DNA of 64,000 nt from Paenibacillus swuensis (GCF_001644605.1 NZ_CP011388.1:1078501-1142500); one strand, 5' to 3'. Positions 16,674 to 25,537 are shown, counted from the stretch's first letter. Notes: generated by a model not told the origin, from the sequence alone. Translations and numbers: made by a program.

Positions 16674-17306
16674 TCACATCCCCGCATCCGGATACTCGCG
16701 CTGCTCCAGGTTCCGTGCCGTGGGGCTCTTCGCGACGTCGCGCTCCTCTTTGAACGTGCCCATTAACAGGTCGAATGCCGGATTCGTGACCCCGTACCAA
16801 TAATTCTCATTCTTAAAATGGTGCCACTGATGCACCTTCTTCATCCAACGCCCCCATGGCGTGAGCGGCTGTACCGGGCGATGCGCGGCATAATGCGTCC
16901 ACTCATAGTAAAGCAGCGCGCCCAGAATACCGGTCGTGAACGCAACGGTCAGCAGGAGACTGGACGTGATCAGATACGCGACACCCGCGGCCACGAGCAT
17001 CTGAGGAAGGCTATACCACACCGGCAGAAACAGCAAATGCAAGTCATTCGGCTCCACATGGTGGTCGTAATGCAGTCGTTTGATCATGCGGAGCAACACC
17101 GGATTTTTCGGCGGCTTCATATGGAACAAGAAACGGTGGGTCGTGTACTCGCTGGCGATATACGCAACCATCCCGATCCCAAGCGCGAGCCACATCGAGC
17201 CGGAATCCGCATGGAACAAGCTATAGCCCAGTCCGCCCGCAAACAGCAAACTCATCAAAGTAACGTCCGGGAACGTCAGAAACTCCTTAATATACGTACC
17301 TTTCAT
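16674..17306 (-). CDS. Fatty acid hydroxylase / sterol desaturase superfamily membrane protein
   Basis: 210 residues with about four membrane segments. It carries the diiron histidine boxes of the superfamily: HRFLFH (about 57-62), HYDHH (about 79-83), HYAAHR and HQWHH (about 159-163). Members hydroxylate or desaturate membrane lipids using two iron atoms bound by these histidines. The lipid substrate is unknown; carotenoid or fatty acid hydroxylation are possibilities. The gene is monocistronic and divergent from ppaC. All boxes appear intact. Confidence 0.85.
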   Translation of the reverse strand: MKGTYIKEFLTFPDVTLMSLLFAGGLGYSLFHADSGSMWLALGIGMVAYIASEYTTHRFLFHMKPPKNPVLLRMIKRLHYDHHVEPNDLHLLFLPVWYSLPQMLVAAGVAYLITSSLLLTVAFTTGILGALLYYEWTHYAAHRPVQPLTPWGRWMKKVHQWHHFKNENYWYGVTNPAFDLLMGTFKEERDVAKSPTARNLEQREYPDAGM

Positions 17307-17531
17307 TGCAAAATGCTCCTTTTTGAATACATACCGAATAACAAATCATCGCAAACGCTTTCAACTAATTAAATTCTATGTCACCGCGCTTTCGGCTGTC
17401 AATGAAAGGATAAACGAACATGGCCGTGGCGGACCCGCCTGTGAATTTTCGAGTGCACCCCTGTCTAATTCTGTGTTAAAATAGTGGACAAGTGTGAATT
17501 TCAAATTACAGCAATTGAAGGAGCGATTCTA

Positions 17532-18473
17532 ATGGAAAAAGTACTGGTTTTCGGCCATAAGAACCCTGATACGGATACGATTTGTTCAGCTATTGCCTAT
17601 GCGGCGTTAAAGAAAGAGCTTGGCGTGAACGCGGAAGCGATTCGTCTGGGCGAAGTTAGCGGCGAGACGCAATACGCGCTGGATTATTTCAAAGTGGAAG
17701 CTCCGCGTCTGGTGGAGAAAGTGGCTGGCGAAGCCAAAGAAGTCATCCTGGTCGACCATAACGAGCGCCAACAAAGCGCTGAAGATATCGCGGATGTACG
17801 TGTGATTGAAGTTATCGACCATCACCGTATTGCGAATTTTGAGACAAGCGATCCTTTATATTACCGTTGCGAGCCAGTGGGATGTACGGCGACGATTTTG
17901 AACAAAATGTACAAAGAAAACGGCGTAACCATCCGTCCTGAAATTGCAGGTCTGATGCTGTCGGCAATCATTTCCGACTCCTTGCTGTTCAAGTCCCCGA
18001 CTTGCACGGAGCAAGACGTGGCTGCGGCTCGCGAACTGGCTGAAATCGCCGGCGTGAATGCGGACGAGTACGGTTTGGCGATGCTGAAAGCGGGCGCGGA
18101 CCTGAGCGACAAGACGATCGCGCAATTGCTGACAATTGATGCCAAAGAATTCTCCATGGGCAACGCCAAAGTGGAGATCGCACAAGTCAACGCGGTGGAC
18201 ACGAACGACGTGCTGTCCCGCCAAGCGGAAGTGGAAGTGGCGATCAACGGGATTGTGGCCGAGAAGAACCTGGATCTGTTCCTGTTCGTGGTGACAGACA
18301 TTTTGACCAACGACTCCGTCGGTCTGGCGCTGGGCTCAGCGGCCAACGTGGTGGAGCAAGCCTACGGCGTGGCATTGAACAATAACACGGCGTTGCTGAA
18401 AGGCGTCGTATCTCGTAAGAAGCAGATCGTGCCGATCTTGACGGACACGTTTAACGCTTTGGCAGCAAAGTAG
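17532..18473 (+). CDS. ppaC: Manganese-dependent inorganic pyrophosphatase (family II)
   Basis: Cytoplasmic DHH-family enzyme that hydrolyses pyrophosphate to phosphate. 313 residues from ATG 17532 (GAAGGAG 10 nt upstream), close to the usual 309. Metal ligands are visible: His9, Asp13 and Asp15 in FGHKNPDTD, Asp75 in VDHNE, and Asp96-His97-His98 of the DHH motif. The C-terminal DHHA2 domain ends with the substrate-binding SRKKQ segment (about 294-298). An upstream in-frame extension has no ribosome site. The 3' end (18402-18450) is partly repeated at 19613-19661. Confidence 0.95.
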   Translation: MEKVLVFGHKNPDTDTICSAIAYAALKKELGVNAEAIRLGEVSGETQYALDYFKVEAPRLVEKVAGEAKEVILVDHNERQQSAEDIADVRVIEVIDHHRIANFETSDPLYYRCEPVGCTATILNKMYKENGVTIRPEIAGLMLSAIISDSLLFKSPTCTEQDVAAARELAEIAGVNADEYGLAMLKAGADLSDKTIAQLLTIDAKEFSMGNAKVEIAQVNAVDTNDVLSRQAEVEVAINGIVAEKNLDLFLFVVTDILTNDSVGLALGSAANVVEQAYGVALNNNTALLKGVVSRKKQIVPILTDTFNALAAK

Positions 18474-18496
18474 ATAGTGGGATAGGCAGGCATCAG

Positions 18497-18530
18497 CGGA
18501 GGGGACTTGGGTCTTCTCCGTTTTTTATTT
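18497..18530 (+). terminator. Terminator of ppaC
   Basis: Stem CGGAG (18497-18501) / CTCCG (18516-18520), extended by G-T and A-T pairs, then six T. Confidence 0.7.
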
Positions 18531-18682
18531 TGTTGAGGAATGCACGAAGCTTCCCAGAAATCCAAGAACCATGGAAAGAGATTTCTTTTGTTACAATTAT
18601 TAGTAATATTTAATATTCAAAAAATAACATTTAGAGGTAAACATTATACAGAAGTGAATATTTTATTAAAGGAGGTTTTTGA

Positions 18683-19384
18683 ATGTCGAAAGTAAAAAAG
18701 ATTTTTTTGCCAGTTTTAATGACTTTGGCCTTTATCAGTTTAAGTTTATTCCCAGATTTGAGGGTTACAGCACAAGCGGACACCCAGGATATTGTAGTAG
18801 TTACAGGTGATGAAGCCGAGGAGTTCATTAATGCAACGCAGCGTGGAGTAAAAAAAGGTAAAGTTGATAAGATCGCCCCGTTGTCCACTTTTGATTTTGA
18901 AAAATCGAGTGTGTACACGGTTGGCGGTGGAGTTACAGTGGTTACAGTTCCTTTGAGTGATAAATATAGCCTTCCTAGTAACGTAACAGTATTCTTCAAT
19001 GAGGATAATACCGTATTGCAGACAAATGAAATGTTGGTGACCAAGAATGAGGCAGGTAATTTCTTAGTTGAGACGTATTTGAATGGATCACTTGTTAAAT
19101 CCGTGGACACTGAGATACCTTATCTCACAGATAAAGAATTGCTTGCAGAAGAGCCAGTTAACTCTGGAATTCAACCGATGGGAATTGGAACAGTGGCAGC
19201 TTGTCTTGGAGCAGTACTCGGCATTGGGGGTACAGTTGCTTATCTTATTGCGGTTGCGTGCGGTTCTTCCTGTGTAGCACCGACACCAGTAACTGCTGTG
19301 ATATGTGCCGCATGTATTGGTGCATATGCAGTTCTTGGTGCTGGTGGGATCGCTGGAGCAGTAGCTTGTTTCAATTACCTGTGA
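18683..19384 (+). CDS. Secreted bacteriocin-like precursor (SdpC/halocin C8-like architecture)
   Basis: 233 residues. The signal peptide (about 1-32) has a core IFLPVLMTLAFISLSLF and a VTAQA cleavage region. A hydrophilic stretch (33-165) follows. The last 68 residues are a glycine-rich hydrophobic peptide with six cysteines (174, 193, 197, 208, 211, 229), including ACGSSC and ICAAC. Precursor with signal, spacer and C-terminal Cys-containing hydrophobic peptide is the layout of SdpC and halocin C8-like toxins. AAGGAGG precedes ATG 18683. A small membrane protein gene follows after 9 bp, a likely immunity function. Homology to SdpC is not proven. Confidence 0.55.
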   Translation: MSKVKKIFLPVLMTLAFISLSLFPDLRVTAQADTQDIVVVTGDEAEEFINATQRGVKKGKVDKIAPLSTFDFEKSSVYTVGGGVTVVTVPLSDKYSLPSNVTVFFNEDNTVLQTNEMLVTKNEAGNFLVETYLNGSLVKSVDTEIPYLTDKELLAEEPVNSGIQPMGIGTVAACLGAVLGIGGTVAYLIAVACGSSCVAPTPVTAVICAACIGAYAVLGAGGIAGAVACFNYL

Positions 19385-19393
19385 GGTGATTAG

Positions 19394-19591
19394 ATGCACA
19401 AAATTCTAGCATACTCGATTTTGGCAACGGGTATATCGGGTGCCGTTTTAGTGATCTCCACTGCAATGATGTTTAAATCTCCTGTAGGAAATATGGTGAA
19501 GTTGGTTACTGCTGCTTCAACCGTATCTTTTATTGTATTCGCTGTCTCGTCATTAGTATTTCGTCGGCGTTTAGATGAAGAAAGAGAGTAA
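19394..19591 (+). CDS. Small two-helix membrane protein, possible immunity protein
   Basis: 65 residues from ATG 19394, preceded by GAGGTG 7 nt upstream. Two transmembrane segments (about 4-26, AYSILATGISGAVLVIS, and 33-56, LVTAASTVSFIVFAVSSLVF) are followed by a charged tail RRRLDEERE. It starts 9 bp after the bacteriocin-like gene in the same direction, so the two are probably co-transcribed. Small membrane proteins in this position commonly give self-protection. No family recognised. Confidence 0.5.
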   Translation: MHKILAYSILATGISGAVLVISTAMMFKSPVGNMVKLVTAASTVSFIVFAVSSLVFRRRLDEERE

Positions 19592-19612
19592 TGTTTTCTC
19601 CCTTTTGCTGAA

Positions 19613-19878
19613 GGCGTAGTATCGCATAAGAAGCACATTGTGCCGATTTTGACGGACACGTATTCCATGTATTATGCTTTATCCTTTTATGAAGACGTGA
19701 TGGACAAAGTGCATAAGCTCAACGATTTCCCGCACAAAGGACGTATTGTACCAGAGATGGATGACGCTAATGTGCGGGAAATTTTTGTTCACAGAATAGA
19801 ATTGTCTATGAAATTTCAGATACATCCCTTATCATAACCACTATCATTCATGGTGCCAGAGACTACAAGAAAGAATAG
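19613..19878 (+). pseudogene. ppaC 3'-end remnant joined to frameshifted ParE/RelE toxin remnant
   Basis: 19613-19661 matches 18402-18450 of ppaC at 43 of 49 bases and encodes [16 protein letters not shown] in place of [16 protein letters not shown]. It continues in frame into a ParE-like toxin lacking its N-terminal part: SFYEDVMDKVHKLNDFPHKG, RIVPEMDD, VREIFVHR. Just after VHR one base is missing (near 19796), and the true continuation lies in another frame: RIVYEISDTSLIITTIIHG up to TAG at 19878. Two lesions (lost N-terminus, frameshift) make it non-functional. No antitoxin gene is present. Confidence 0.75.
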
Positions 19879-19917
19879 ACATAGACAGAATAATCAAATT
19901 CATTATTTATAATCCAT

Positions 19918-20643
19918 TCATGAATTTCCAGCTTTAATCCGATCTTGCTCCGTCATAATAATCTCCTTCAACTTCTCCGTTCCAAACATTCCCGCGGTAA
20001 AAGCGTTCGCTTTCGGATAGAAGACCATTCGAAACGAAGTGCCGTCGTTCAGGTGCACGCGCAGGAAGATGCCCGATTCATGCTTCGTTTGTTTGTAAAC
20101 TTTATTAAACCCCACTAATTCCAGCAGGAGCAATTCCTCCATGAACGCCGATGACATTTCCTTGCTGAAATCACCGAGATGACTGCCATCTTGCCCGCTA
20201 TTCAAGCTCACTTTATCCACTTTGCCCGCAATATCCCATAGCTCGCTCACGGTTGCTGCATGCGGATTGCGATCGGCTTCGTAAATTTTGTTATCGGCAA
20301 TGATTCGATACTCCTCTTTGTAACCTTTCATAGCATAAATCGGTGTGCCGATGGGCAGGAAAGCCGCATCCCCGTTAGCGTTCTTATGATTTGAACAAGC
20401 ATGATCGTTCAGCATATAGGTTATTTCGCCAATCCGATTCCCCAGTTGTTCCGTAGTGGCGGCCGTCGTACCGTCATAATTGTGATGATAAGTAATATCA
20501 TTCAGCTGGATAAAATCGACCCAATCCACGATTTCTTTACATTCCCGTTCCGCTTCATTCCCTTGTTTTACAGCGCCGCATCCGGCTAGAGTGAGCATCA
20601 GGGCAAGAGTTGTGAGTAACAATTTATATATTGAAGTCCTCAT
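19918..20643 (-). CDS. Lipoprotein of unknown function
   Basis: 241 residues from ATG 20643, preceded by GGTCGAGGTG; an upstream in-frame start (20670) is less likely. Residues 1-22 form a lipoprotein signal ending LTLAGC, with Cys at about 22. The rest is soluble, with no recognised catalytic motif; LRVHLNDGTSFRMVFYP near the end is a beta-sheet pattern. It lies 80 bp downstream of the histidine kinase gene on the same strand and may belong to that operon, but the gap carries no clear signal. Confidence 0.7.
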   Translation of the reverse strand: MRTSIYKLLLTTLALMLTLAGCGAVKQGNEAERECKEIVDWVDFIQLNDITYHHNYDGTTAATTEQLGNRIGEITYMLNDHACSNHKNANGDAAFLPIGTPIYAMKGYKEEYRIIADNKIYEADRNPHAATVSELWDIAGKVDKVSLNSGQDGSHLGDFSKEMSSAFMEELLLLELVGFNKVYKQTKHESGIFLRVHLNDGTSFRMVFYPKANAFTAGMFGTEKLKEIIMTEQDRIKAGNS

Positions 20644-20723
20644 TAAGTTCACCTCGACCCCTAGACGCAAGCTGGAAACAGAATGTTTCAGGATTCGTCT
20701 TATGCCAATATTGCGCGCCGCCG

Positions 20724-22226
20724 CTACGTCAGCGGCAACCGCACGCGGAACACCGCGCCCTCCCCGGGCGCGCTGTCCGCGCTCACGGCTCCGCCATGGG
20801 CCTCCACGATCGACTTCGTGATCGACAGGCCCAGCCCGGCGCCGCCGCTGGCTCGCGTGCGCGAGGTGTCGATCCGGTAGAACCGATCGAACACATAGGG
20901 CACGCTCTCCGGCGGCAAGCCGCCGCCGTTGTCGCGCACGACCAGCTCCGCTTCAAGCGCGTCGCGAGCCCGAAGCGCCACCTCAATCCGCCCGCCGGCG
21001 GGATCGGTGTGCTGCACGGCATTGTGAAACAGGTTGAGAATCACCTGTTTCATCTGATCCGCGTCATACTCGCCGCGGATCCCCTCCGACAGGGCGAAGC
21101 GCACGTCGCGCTCGCCCGCAAGCACGCGCAGCTGCGGCTCCATCTCCCGCAGCAGCCGCGTCAGCTCTACCGGCGCCAAAGCCGGCGCCGGCGCGCGGTC
21201 CAGCTTCGCCAGAAGCAGCAGGTCCTCGACCAGCTTGATGATCCGCCTGGACTCGCCGTGCATGCTGTTCAGCGCGCTGTACAGCTGCTCCGGCCGATCC
21301 GCGGCGCCGCGGAGCAACACCTCCACGAACCCGTGGATGGACGTCAGCGGCGTCCGCAGTTCGTGGGAGGCGTCGGCGATGAAGCGGCGCATCTGCTCTT
21401 TGGCCTCGCGTTCCTGCTCGAACGAAGCCTCCAGCCGCTGCAGCATTCGGTTGAACGACTGCGCCAGCCGATCGATCTCCTCCTGCCCCTGATGGGCGGG
21501 GAAGCGCTCGGCCAGGTTGCCGGCATCGACGCCTTCGACCGCTTTCACCATGCGGAACAGGGGTCGCAGCGTCCTGCGCAGCACCCGGCTGTAAACCAGC
21601 AGTCCCGCGCACAAAGCCAATGCGGACAACACGCCGAACGTGGTCAGCTGGCGCATTAATACGGCTTGCAGCGGTCCCGTTTCCACGCCCATCTGCAGAA
21701 CACCTCCCGGATTGCCGGGTAACCCGCGCAGGGAACGGAAGATGACGAGCTGTTCTACACCTTCGGCATTCTTCAACACTTGGTAGTTCCCGGTCCGGGG
21801 CTTGGCGCGTTGCCGTAACCATTGTTTATATTCCGCGTCAGTTAACCGAGGAGCGGCCAAACCGCTTTCCCCGAGCACATCCGTAAAGGCACCACCCGGA
21901 GAAAAGAACGCGAATGAGGTATCGCCCATAATCATGAGCGGGGAGCGAGGCAGTCTGATGCCCGGCGCCTGCGGGAACAGGTCCCCGTTCCACACCAGCT
22001 CCTTGGGCACGGACATTAACTGAGCTTCGAGCTTGTCGGCTTCATTGCGGTACATGAAATTTTGCATAACAAAATATTGAAGAAGTCCAATTAACCCTAG
22101 CAGCACAGCCAGAATCAGGAGCGTACGCGACACTAACTGCGCCTTCAACGAACGACGTCCGCCACTTAACCGAACTTGTCCAAACCCGCGCAACCGTTCC
22201 AACAAGTCCTTGGCCCCGCCGCTCAT
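20724..22226 (-). CDS. HAMP-containing sensor histidine kinase
   Basis: 500-residue membrane kinase. TM1 (about 33-54), extracytoplasmic sensor (about 55-195), TM2 (about 197-215), HAMP (about 216-270), HisKA with phospho-acceptor His288 in DASHELRTPLTSIHG, and HATPase_c with N-box (LNLFHNAVQHT), DNGGGLPPE and GGAGLGLSI. It overlaps the upstream response-regulator gene by four bases (ATGA). The pair lies divergent from the YkcB/YkcC-like operon, recalling YkoGH/YkoST in B. subtilis. Very GC-rich in its second half. Signal unknown. Confidence 0.9.
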   Translation of the reverse strand: MSGGAKDLLERLRGFGQVRLSGGRRSLKAQLVSRTLLILAVLLGLIGLLQYFVMQNFMYRNEADKLEAQLMSVPKELVWNGDLFPQAPGIRLPRSPLMIMGDTSFAFFSPGGAFTDVLGESGLAAPRLTDAEYKQWLRQRAKPRTGNYQVLKNAEGVEQLVIFRSLRGLPGNPGGVLQMGVETGPLQAVLMRQLTTFGVLSALALCAGLLVYSRVLRRTLRPLFRMVKAVEGVDAGNLAERFPAHQGQEEIDRLAQSFNRMLQRLEASFEQEREAKEQMRRFIADASHELRTPLTSIHGFVEVLLRGAADRPEQLYSALNSMHGESRRIIKLVEDLLLLAKLDRAPAPALAPVELTRLLREMEPQLRVLAGERDVRFALSEGIRGEYDADQMKQVILNLFHNAVQHTDPAGGRIEVALRARDALEAELVVRDNGGGLPPESVPYVFDRFYRIDTSRTRASGGAGLGLSITKSIVEAHGGAVSADSAPGEGAVFRVRLPLT

Positions 22227-22909
22227 GAAAAGTCCATCCGGTAGCCGGAGCCTCGAATCGTGCGGATCAACTGATGTTCCTTATCTTTTAACTTCTCACG
22301 CAAGGAACGGATGTACACTTCGACAATATTTTCCTCCCCTTGGAAATCATAGCCCCATACTTTGTCCAGAATCGCCGGTTTACTCAGCACAATGCCGTGA
22401 TTCATCACCATGAAGCGCAACAGCTCATACTCCGTAGGCGAAAGCTCCAGTACCGTTCCCGCGTAGGTAATCTCTTTGCGGCGGTCATCTGTGCGGAACG
22501 GCCCATACACCACTTCTCCCAGCAAAAAAGGAAACTGATTGCGAATACGCGCCCCGATCCGTGCCAGCAATTCGTCAAAGGAGAACGGCTTGATCATATA
22601 ATCATCCGCTCCGAGCGTGAGTCCCTTGATCCGATCCCCGACCTCGTCCTTGGCGGTTAGCATGATAATTGCGATCTGAGCGTTGTTGTGCTTTAACATC
22701 CGACAGACTTCAAAGCCATCCATCCCAGGCATCATAATATCTAGTATTACTAAGTGAGGCTGAAAGTCTTCGGCTATCATAACCGCGCTCATTCCGTCTG
22801 TGGACGTGCGAACTTCATACCCCTCATTCACCAGGCCCAACTCCAAAAACTGCAATATATGAGGTTCATCATCCACCAGCAGCAGCTTGATTCCTTTAAC
22901 TTTTCCCAT
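22223..22909 (-). CDS. OmpR/PhoB-family response regulator
   Basis: 228 residues from ATG 22909 (GGGGAGG 9 nt upstream); ATG 22927 would add six residues. The receiver domain has the acidic pair in LLVDDEPHI, phospho-acceptor Asp57 in VILDIMMPGMDG and Lys in MIKPFSFDELLAR. The C-terminal winged helix (about 130-228) ends RTIRGSGYRMD. It is the likely partner of the kinase that follows and the best candidate to bind the 11-bp repeats at 23011-23054, about 100 bp upstream on the divergent side. Confidence 0.92.
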   Translation of the reverse strand: MGKVKGIKLLLVDDEPHILQFLELGLVNEGYEVRTSTDGMSAVMIAEDFQPHLVILDIMMPGMDGFEVCRMLKHNNAQIAIIMLTAKDEVGDRIKGLTLGADDYMIKPFSFDELLARIGARIRNQFPFLLGEVVYGPFRTDDRRKEITYAGTVLELSPTEYELLRFMVMNHGIVLSKPAILDKVWGYDFQGEENIVEVYIRSLREKLKDKEHQLIRTIRGSGYRMDFS

Positions 22910-23010
22910 TCCTTGAATCCTCCCCATACCCGTCCATACGCCTGTTCCTTAGCCCTTCTAGTATGACAGTGTTTCCTGAAAATAGCCTGAATGCATCATA
23001 CCTTTTCCGT

Positions 23011-23065
23011 TTTCAGTAAACTTTCAGCAAACGCTCAAGCTTGGTTCAGGGAGAGGGCGCACAAT
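23011..23065 (+). promoter_or_regulatory. 11-bp direct repeats upstream of glycosyltransferase operon
   Basis: TTTCAGTAAAC (23011) and TTTCAGCAAAC (23022) are adjacent, followed in the same phase by GCTCAAGCTTG (23033) and GTTCAGGGAGA (23044). A possible -10, CACAAT, is at 23060-23065. The period fits binding of an OmpR-type regulator such as the one encoded divergently. Confidence 0.55.
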
Positions 23066-23109
23066 AGGTCCATCGCAAACTTGTTCCAATTAAAGGAGTG
23101 TATATTCGA

Positions 23110-25515
23110 GTGAAACTGATTCTTTTCCAAAATATTCGCATAGACCGTTGGCTAGCAGGCATCGCCTTACTGGCGTTGTTCCTGAACGGCTACAACATCT
23201 GGGCGGAACAATACGCCAATGCTTATTACACGATGACGGTCGGAAGCATGCTGCAAAGCTGGAGCAACTTCTTCTTCGGCGCGTTGGATTCCGCGGGTTC
23301 CGTTACCGTGGATAAGCCTCCGCTCACGTTCTGGATTCAAGGGGCTTTCGCGAAGGTGTTTGGGTTGTATGGGTGGAGTGTTATTTTGCCCCAGGCGCTG
23401 GCGGGTGTCGGTTCGGTACTGTTGATTTATGGGTTGGTCAAGCCCGGCTTTGGCGTAAAGGCTGCAAGAATCGGTTCGCTGGTGTTCGCGCTGACGCCGA
23501 TTGCCGTTGCGGTTGCCCGGACGAATAACATTGACAGCATGCTCGTGTTTACGCTGTTGCTTGCGACCTGGCTGTTGTTCCGGGGAGCGCGGGAAGGCCG
23601 GGCGGGTCTGTTGATAGCGGCGTTCGGCGTGGTCGGGCTGGCGTTTAATATGAAAATGCTGCAAGCGTATATGGTGTTGCCGGCGTTCTACGGATTTTAT
23701 TTACTTGCGGTGCGGATGCAGTGGCGTAAAAAGCTTGGCGTGTTGGCAGGCGCAACGGCCATGTTAGCCGTGGTTTCATTGTCTTGGGCCGTTGTGGTGG
23801 ATTCCATCCCGGCGGACAACCGTCCTTATATCGGGAGCAGCGAAACGAACTCTGTGCTCGAGTTGGCATTCGGCTATAACGGGTTATCCCGGTTAACGGG
23901 AGATCAAGGACCGGGGAACGGACCGGTCGGGGGGCCAATGAACGGTCAGCGGATGGACGGGCAGGTGGGAACGGTTGCAGGTACGGGTGCGGGAACAGCA
24001 ATGCCCGATGCCGCTGCACAAGAAGCACCCAGCGCGGTCGGCAACGGCACACTCCCCGAACTTAACGGGGTGCTCCCGGGCGCCTTACCCGGAGGGTTTG
24101 GAGGCGAAGGGTTCCCAGGCGGAGCCGGGGGCATGGGAGGCATGTTCGGTACAGGTGAGAAGGGACCTCTGAGATTGTTCCAGTCCGCTCTGTCCGGTCA
24201 GGCCAGCTGGCTCATTCCGTTCGCGCTGACCGCAAGTGTGATCTTGCTTGCCGGTATGCGCAGACGCCGTTTGACGCAGCAACATATCGAAACCCTGTTC
24301 TGGTTGGCTTGGTTGTTGCCGTGCGCGGCATTCTTCAGTATCGCAGGCTTCTTTCATCATTATTACCTGATTATGTTGGCACCGCCGATCGCCGTGTTAA
24401 CCGGCGCGGGATGGACTCGACTTTACGAAACTTACCGCGCGGAAGGCCGCGGATGGCAAACCTGGTTGTTGCCTGGAGCCGTAGCCGGCACCGCCGTGTT
24501 TCAGTGGTATGTGATGCAGCCGTTTAATAAAACAATTGGCCAAGGTTGGTCCATTGGGGTGCTGTTGACAGGGATAATCACAGCCGTGATGCTGGCGGGC
24601 TTCAAGCAGCAAGAAGAGAAATGGATGAAGACCGCCGCATGGGCAGGATTATTGGTGCTGTTGGTTGGTCCTCTATATTGGGCGGCAACCCCGATCACAT
24701 ACGGACAGAACAGCATGCTGCCCCAAGCGGGTCCCGGCGGTGCCGAGATGAGTTTTGGCGGAGGCCGCGGCGGTGCTATGCCAGCTATGGGAATGAGCGG
24801 CGGCACCGCGGGCCAGGGGGGATCCTCGAACGGAGACTTGCCGGCCTTCCCCGAAGGCATGGATGCCGGCGATTTGCCGGCACAGCCCAATGGCAAGATA
24901 TCGGGCGATCTGCCCGCATTGCCCAACGGCTCGAAGCCGGACAACATGCCGGCATTGCCCAACGGCATGACACCGGACAATCTGCCTCCCTTACCTGAGG
25001 GGATAACGCCTCAAGAAATGATGGAGATGTTCCGGAACGGTGCAGGCATGGGCGGTATGCCTGGCGGCATGCCGGGCATGAATCAAGAAGGCGTCGACGA
25101 GAAGACGCTTGCTTTCTTGCAGGAGAGCAATACGGGTGAAACGTACCTTTTTGCAACAACAGACTATACCACAGCTGCGCCGTACATCATCGATGAGAAT
25201 GAGAAAGTCATCTCGATGGGCGGGTTTTCCGGTCAGGATCCCGTCTATACCCCGGAGAAGCTTGAAGCGATGGTGAAGGCGGGCGAGTTGAAATATTTCC
25301 TCCTTGGCGGAGGCGGTATGCGGGGAGGAAGCGGCGAGGTGACCGCGTGGATTCAGAAGCATGGCAAGGTAGTGCCTACGGGGGCATGGAAGAGCGGAGA
25401 ATCCGCGGCGGACAACACATCCAATACGTCCAGCACATTCAACCGTCTACAAGACGCTCCATTAATGAACCGGATGTTTGGGGAAGCGATACTATATGAA
25501 GTGATTTTGCCATAG
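23110..25515 (+). CDS. ArnT/PMT-like glycosyltransferase (GT39 fold, YkcB-like)
   Basis: 801 residues from GTG 23110 (GGAG 11 nt upstream; GTG 23098 overlaps the site). About eleven membrane helices. The first extracytoplasmic loop carries the conserved VDKPPLTFW of ArnT/PMT-type lipid-linked sugar transferases; ARTNNIDSM also fits. Two low-complexity Gly/Pro-rich loops are inserted: about 275-345, and about 545-665 with five 12-residue repeats. The C-terminal soluble domain has the YkcB-like EKVISMGGFSGQDP and KYFLLGGGG segments. With the GT2 and GtrA-like genes it forms a three-gene operon for extracytoplasmic glycosylation. Confidence 0.85.
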   Translation: MKLILFQNIRIDRWLAGIALLALFLNGYNIWAEQYANAYYTMTVGSMLQSWSNFFFGALDSAGSVTVDKPPLTFWIQGAFAKVFGLYGWSVILPQALAGVGSVLLIYGLVKPGFGVKAARIGSLVFALTPIAVAVARTNNIDSMLVFTLLLATWLLFRGAREGRAGLLIAAFGVVGLAFNMKMLQAYMVLPAFYGFYLLAVRMQWRKKLGVLAGATAMLAVVSLSWAVVVDSIPADNRPYIGSSETNSVLELAFGYNGLSRLTGDQGPGNGPVGGPMNGQRMDGQVGTVAGTGAGTAMPDAAAQEAPSAVGNGTLPELNGVLPGALPGGFGGEGFPGGAGGMGGMFGTGEKGPLRLFQSALSGQASWLIPFALTASVILLAGMRRRRLTQQHIETLFWLAWLLPCAAFFSIAGFFHHYYLIMLAPPIAVLTGAGWTRLYETYRAEGRGWQTWLLPGAVAGTAVFQWYVMQPFNKTIGQGWSIGVLLTGIITAVMLAGFKQQEEKWMKTAAWAGLLVLLVGPLYWAATPITYGQNSMLPQAGPGGAEMSFGGGRGGAMPAMGMSGGTAGQGGSSNGDLPAFPEGMDAGDLPAQPNGKISGDLPALPNGSKPDNMPALPNGMTPDNLPPLPEGITPQEMMEMFRNGAGMGGMPGGMPGMNQEGVDEKTLAFLQESNTGETYLFATTDYTTAAPYIIDENEKVISMGGFSGQDPVYTPEKLEAMVKAGELKYFLLGGGGMRGGSGEVTAWIQKHGKVVPTGAWKSGESAADNTSNTSSTFNRLQDAPLMNRMFGEAILYEVILP
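24832..25011 (+). repeat. Five 36-bp units inside the YkcB-like gene
   Basis: Units begin at 24832, 24868, 24904, 24940 and 24976 and encode GDLPAFPEGMDA, GDLPAQPNGKIS, GDLPALPNGSKP, DNMPALPNGMTP and DNLPPLPEGITP. They lie in a loop predicted to be outside the membrane. Confidence 0.85.
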
Positions 25516-25537
25516 ATAAAGACTGGAGGAGAGAACG

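Noticed and set aside
20631-21659. 342-codon plus-strand frame
   Set aside because: Lies opposite the histidine kinase in a GC-rich part; composition is typical of an antisense shadow.
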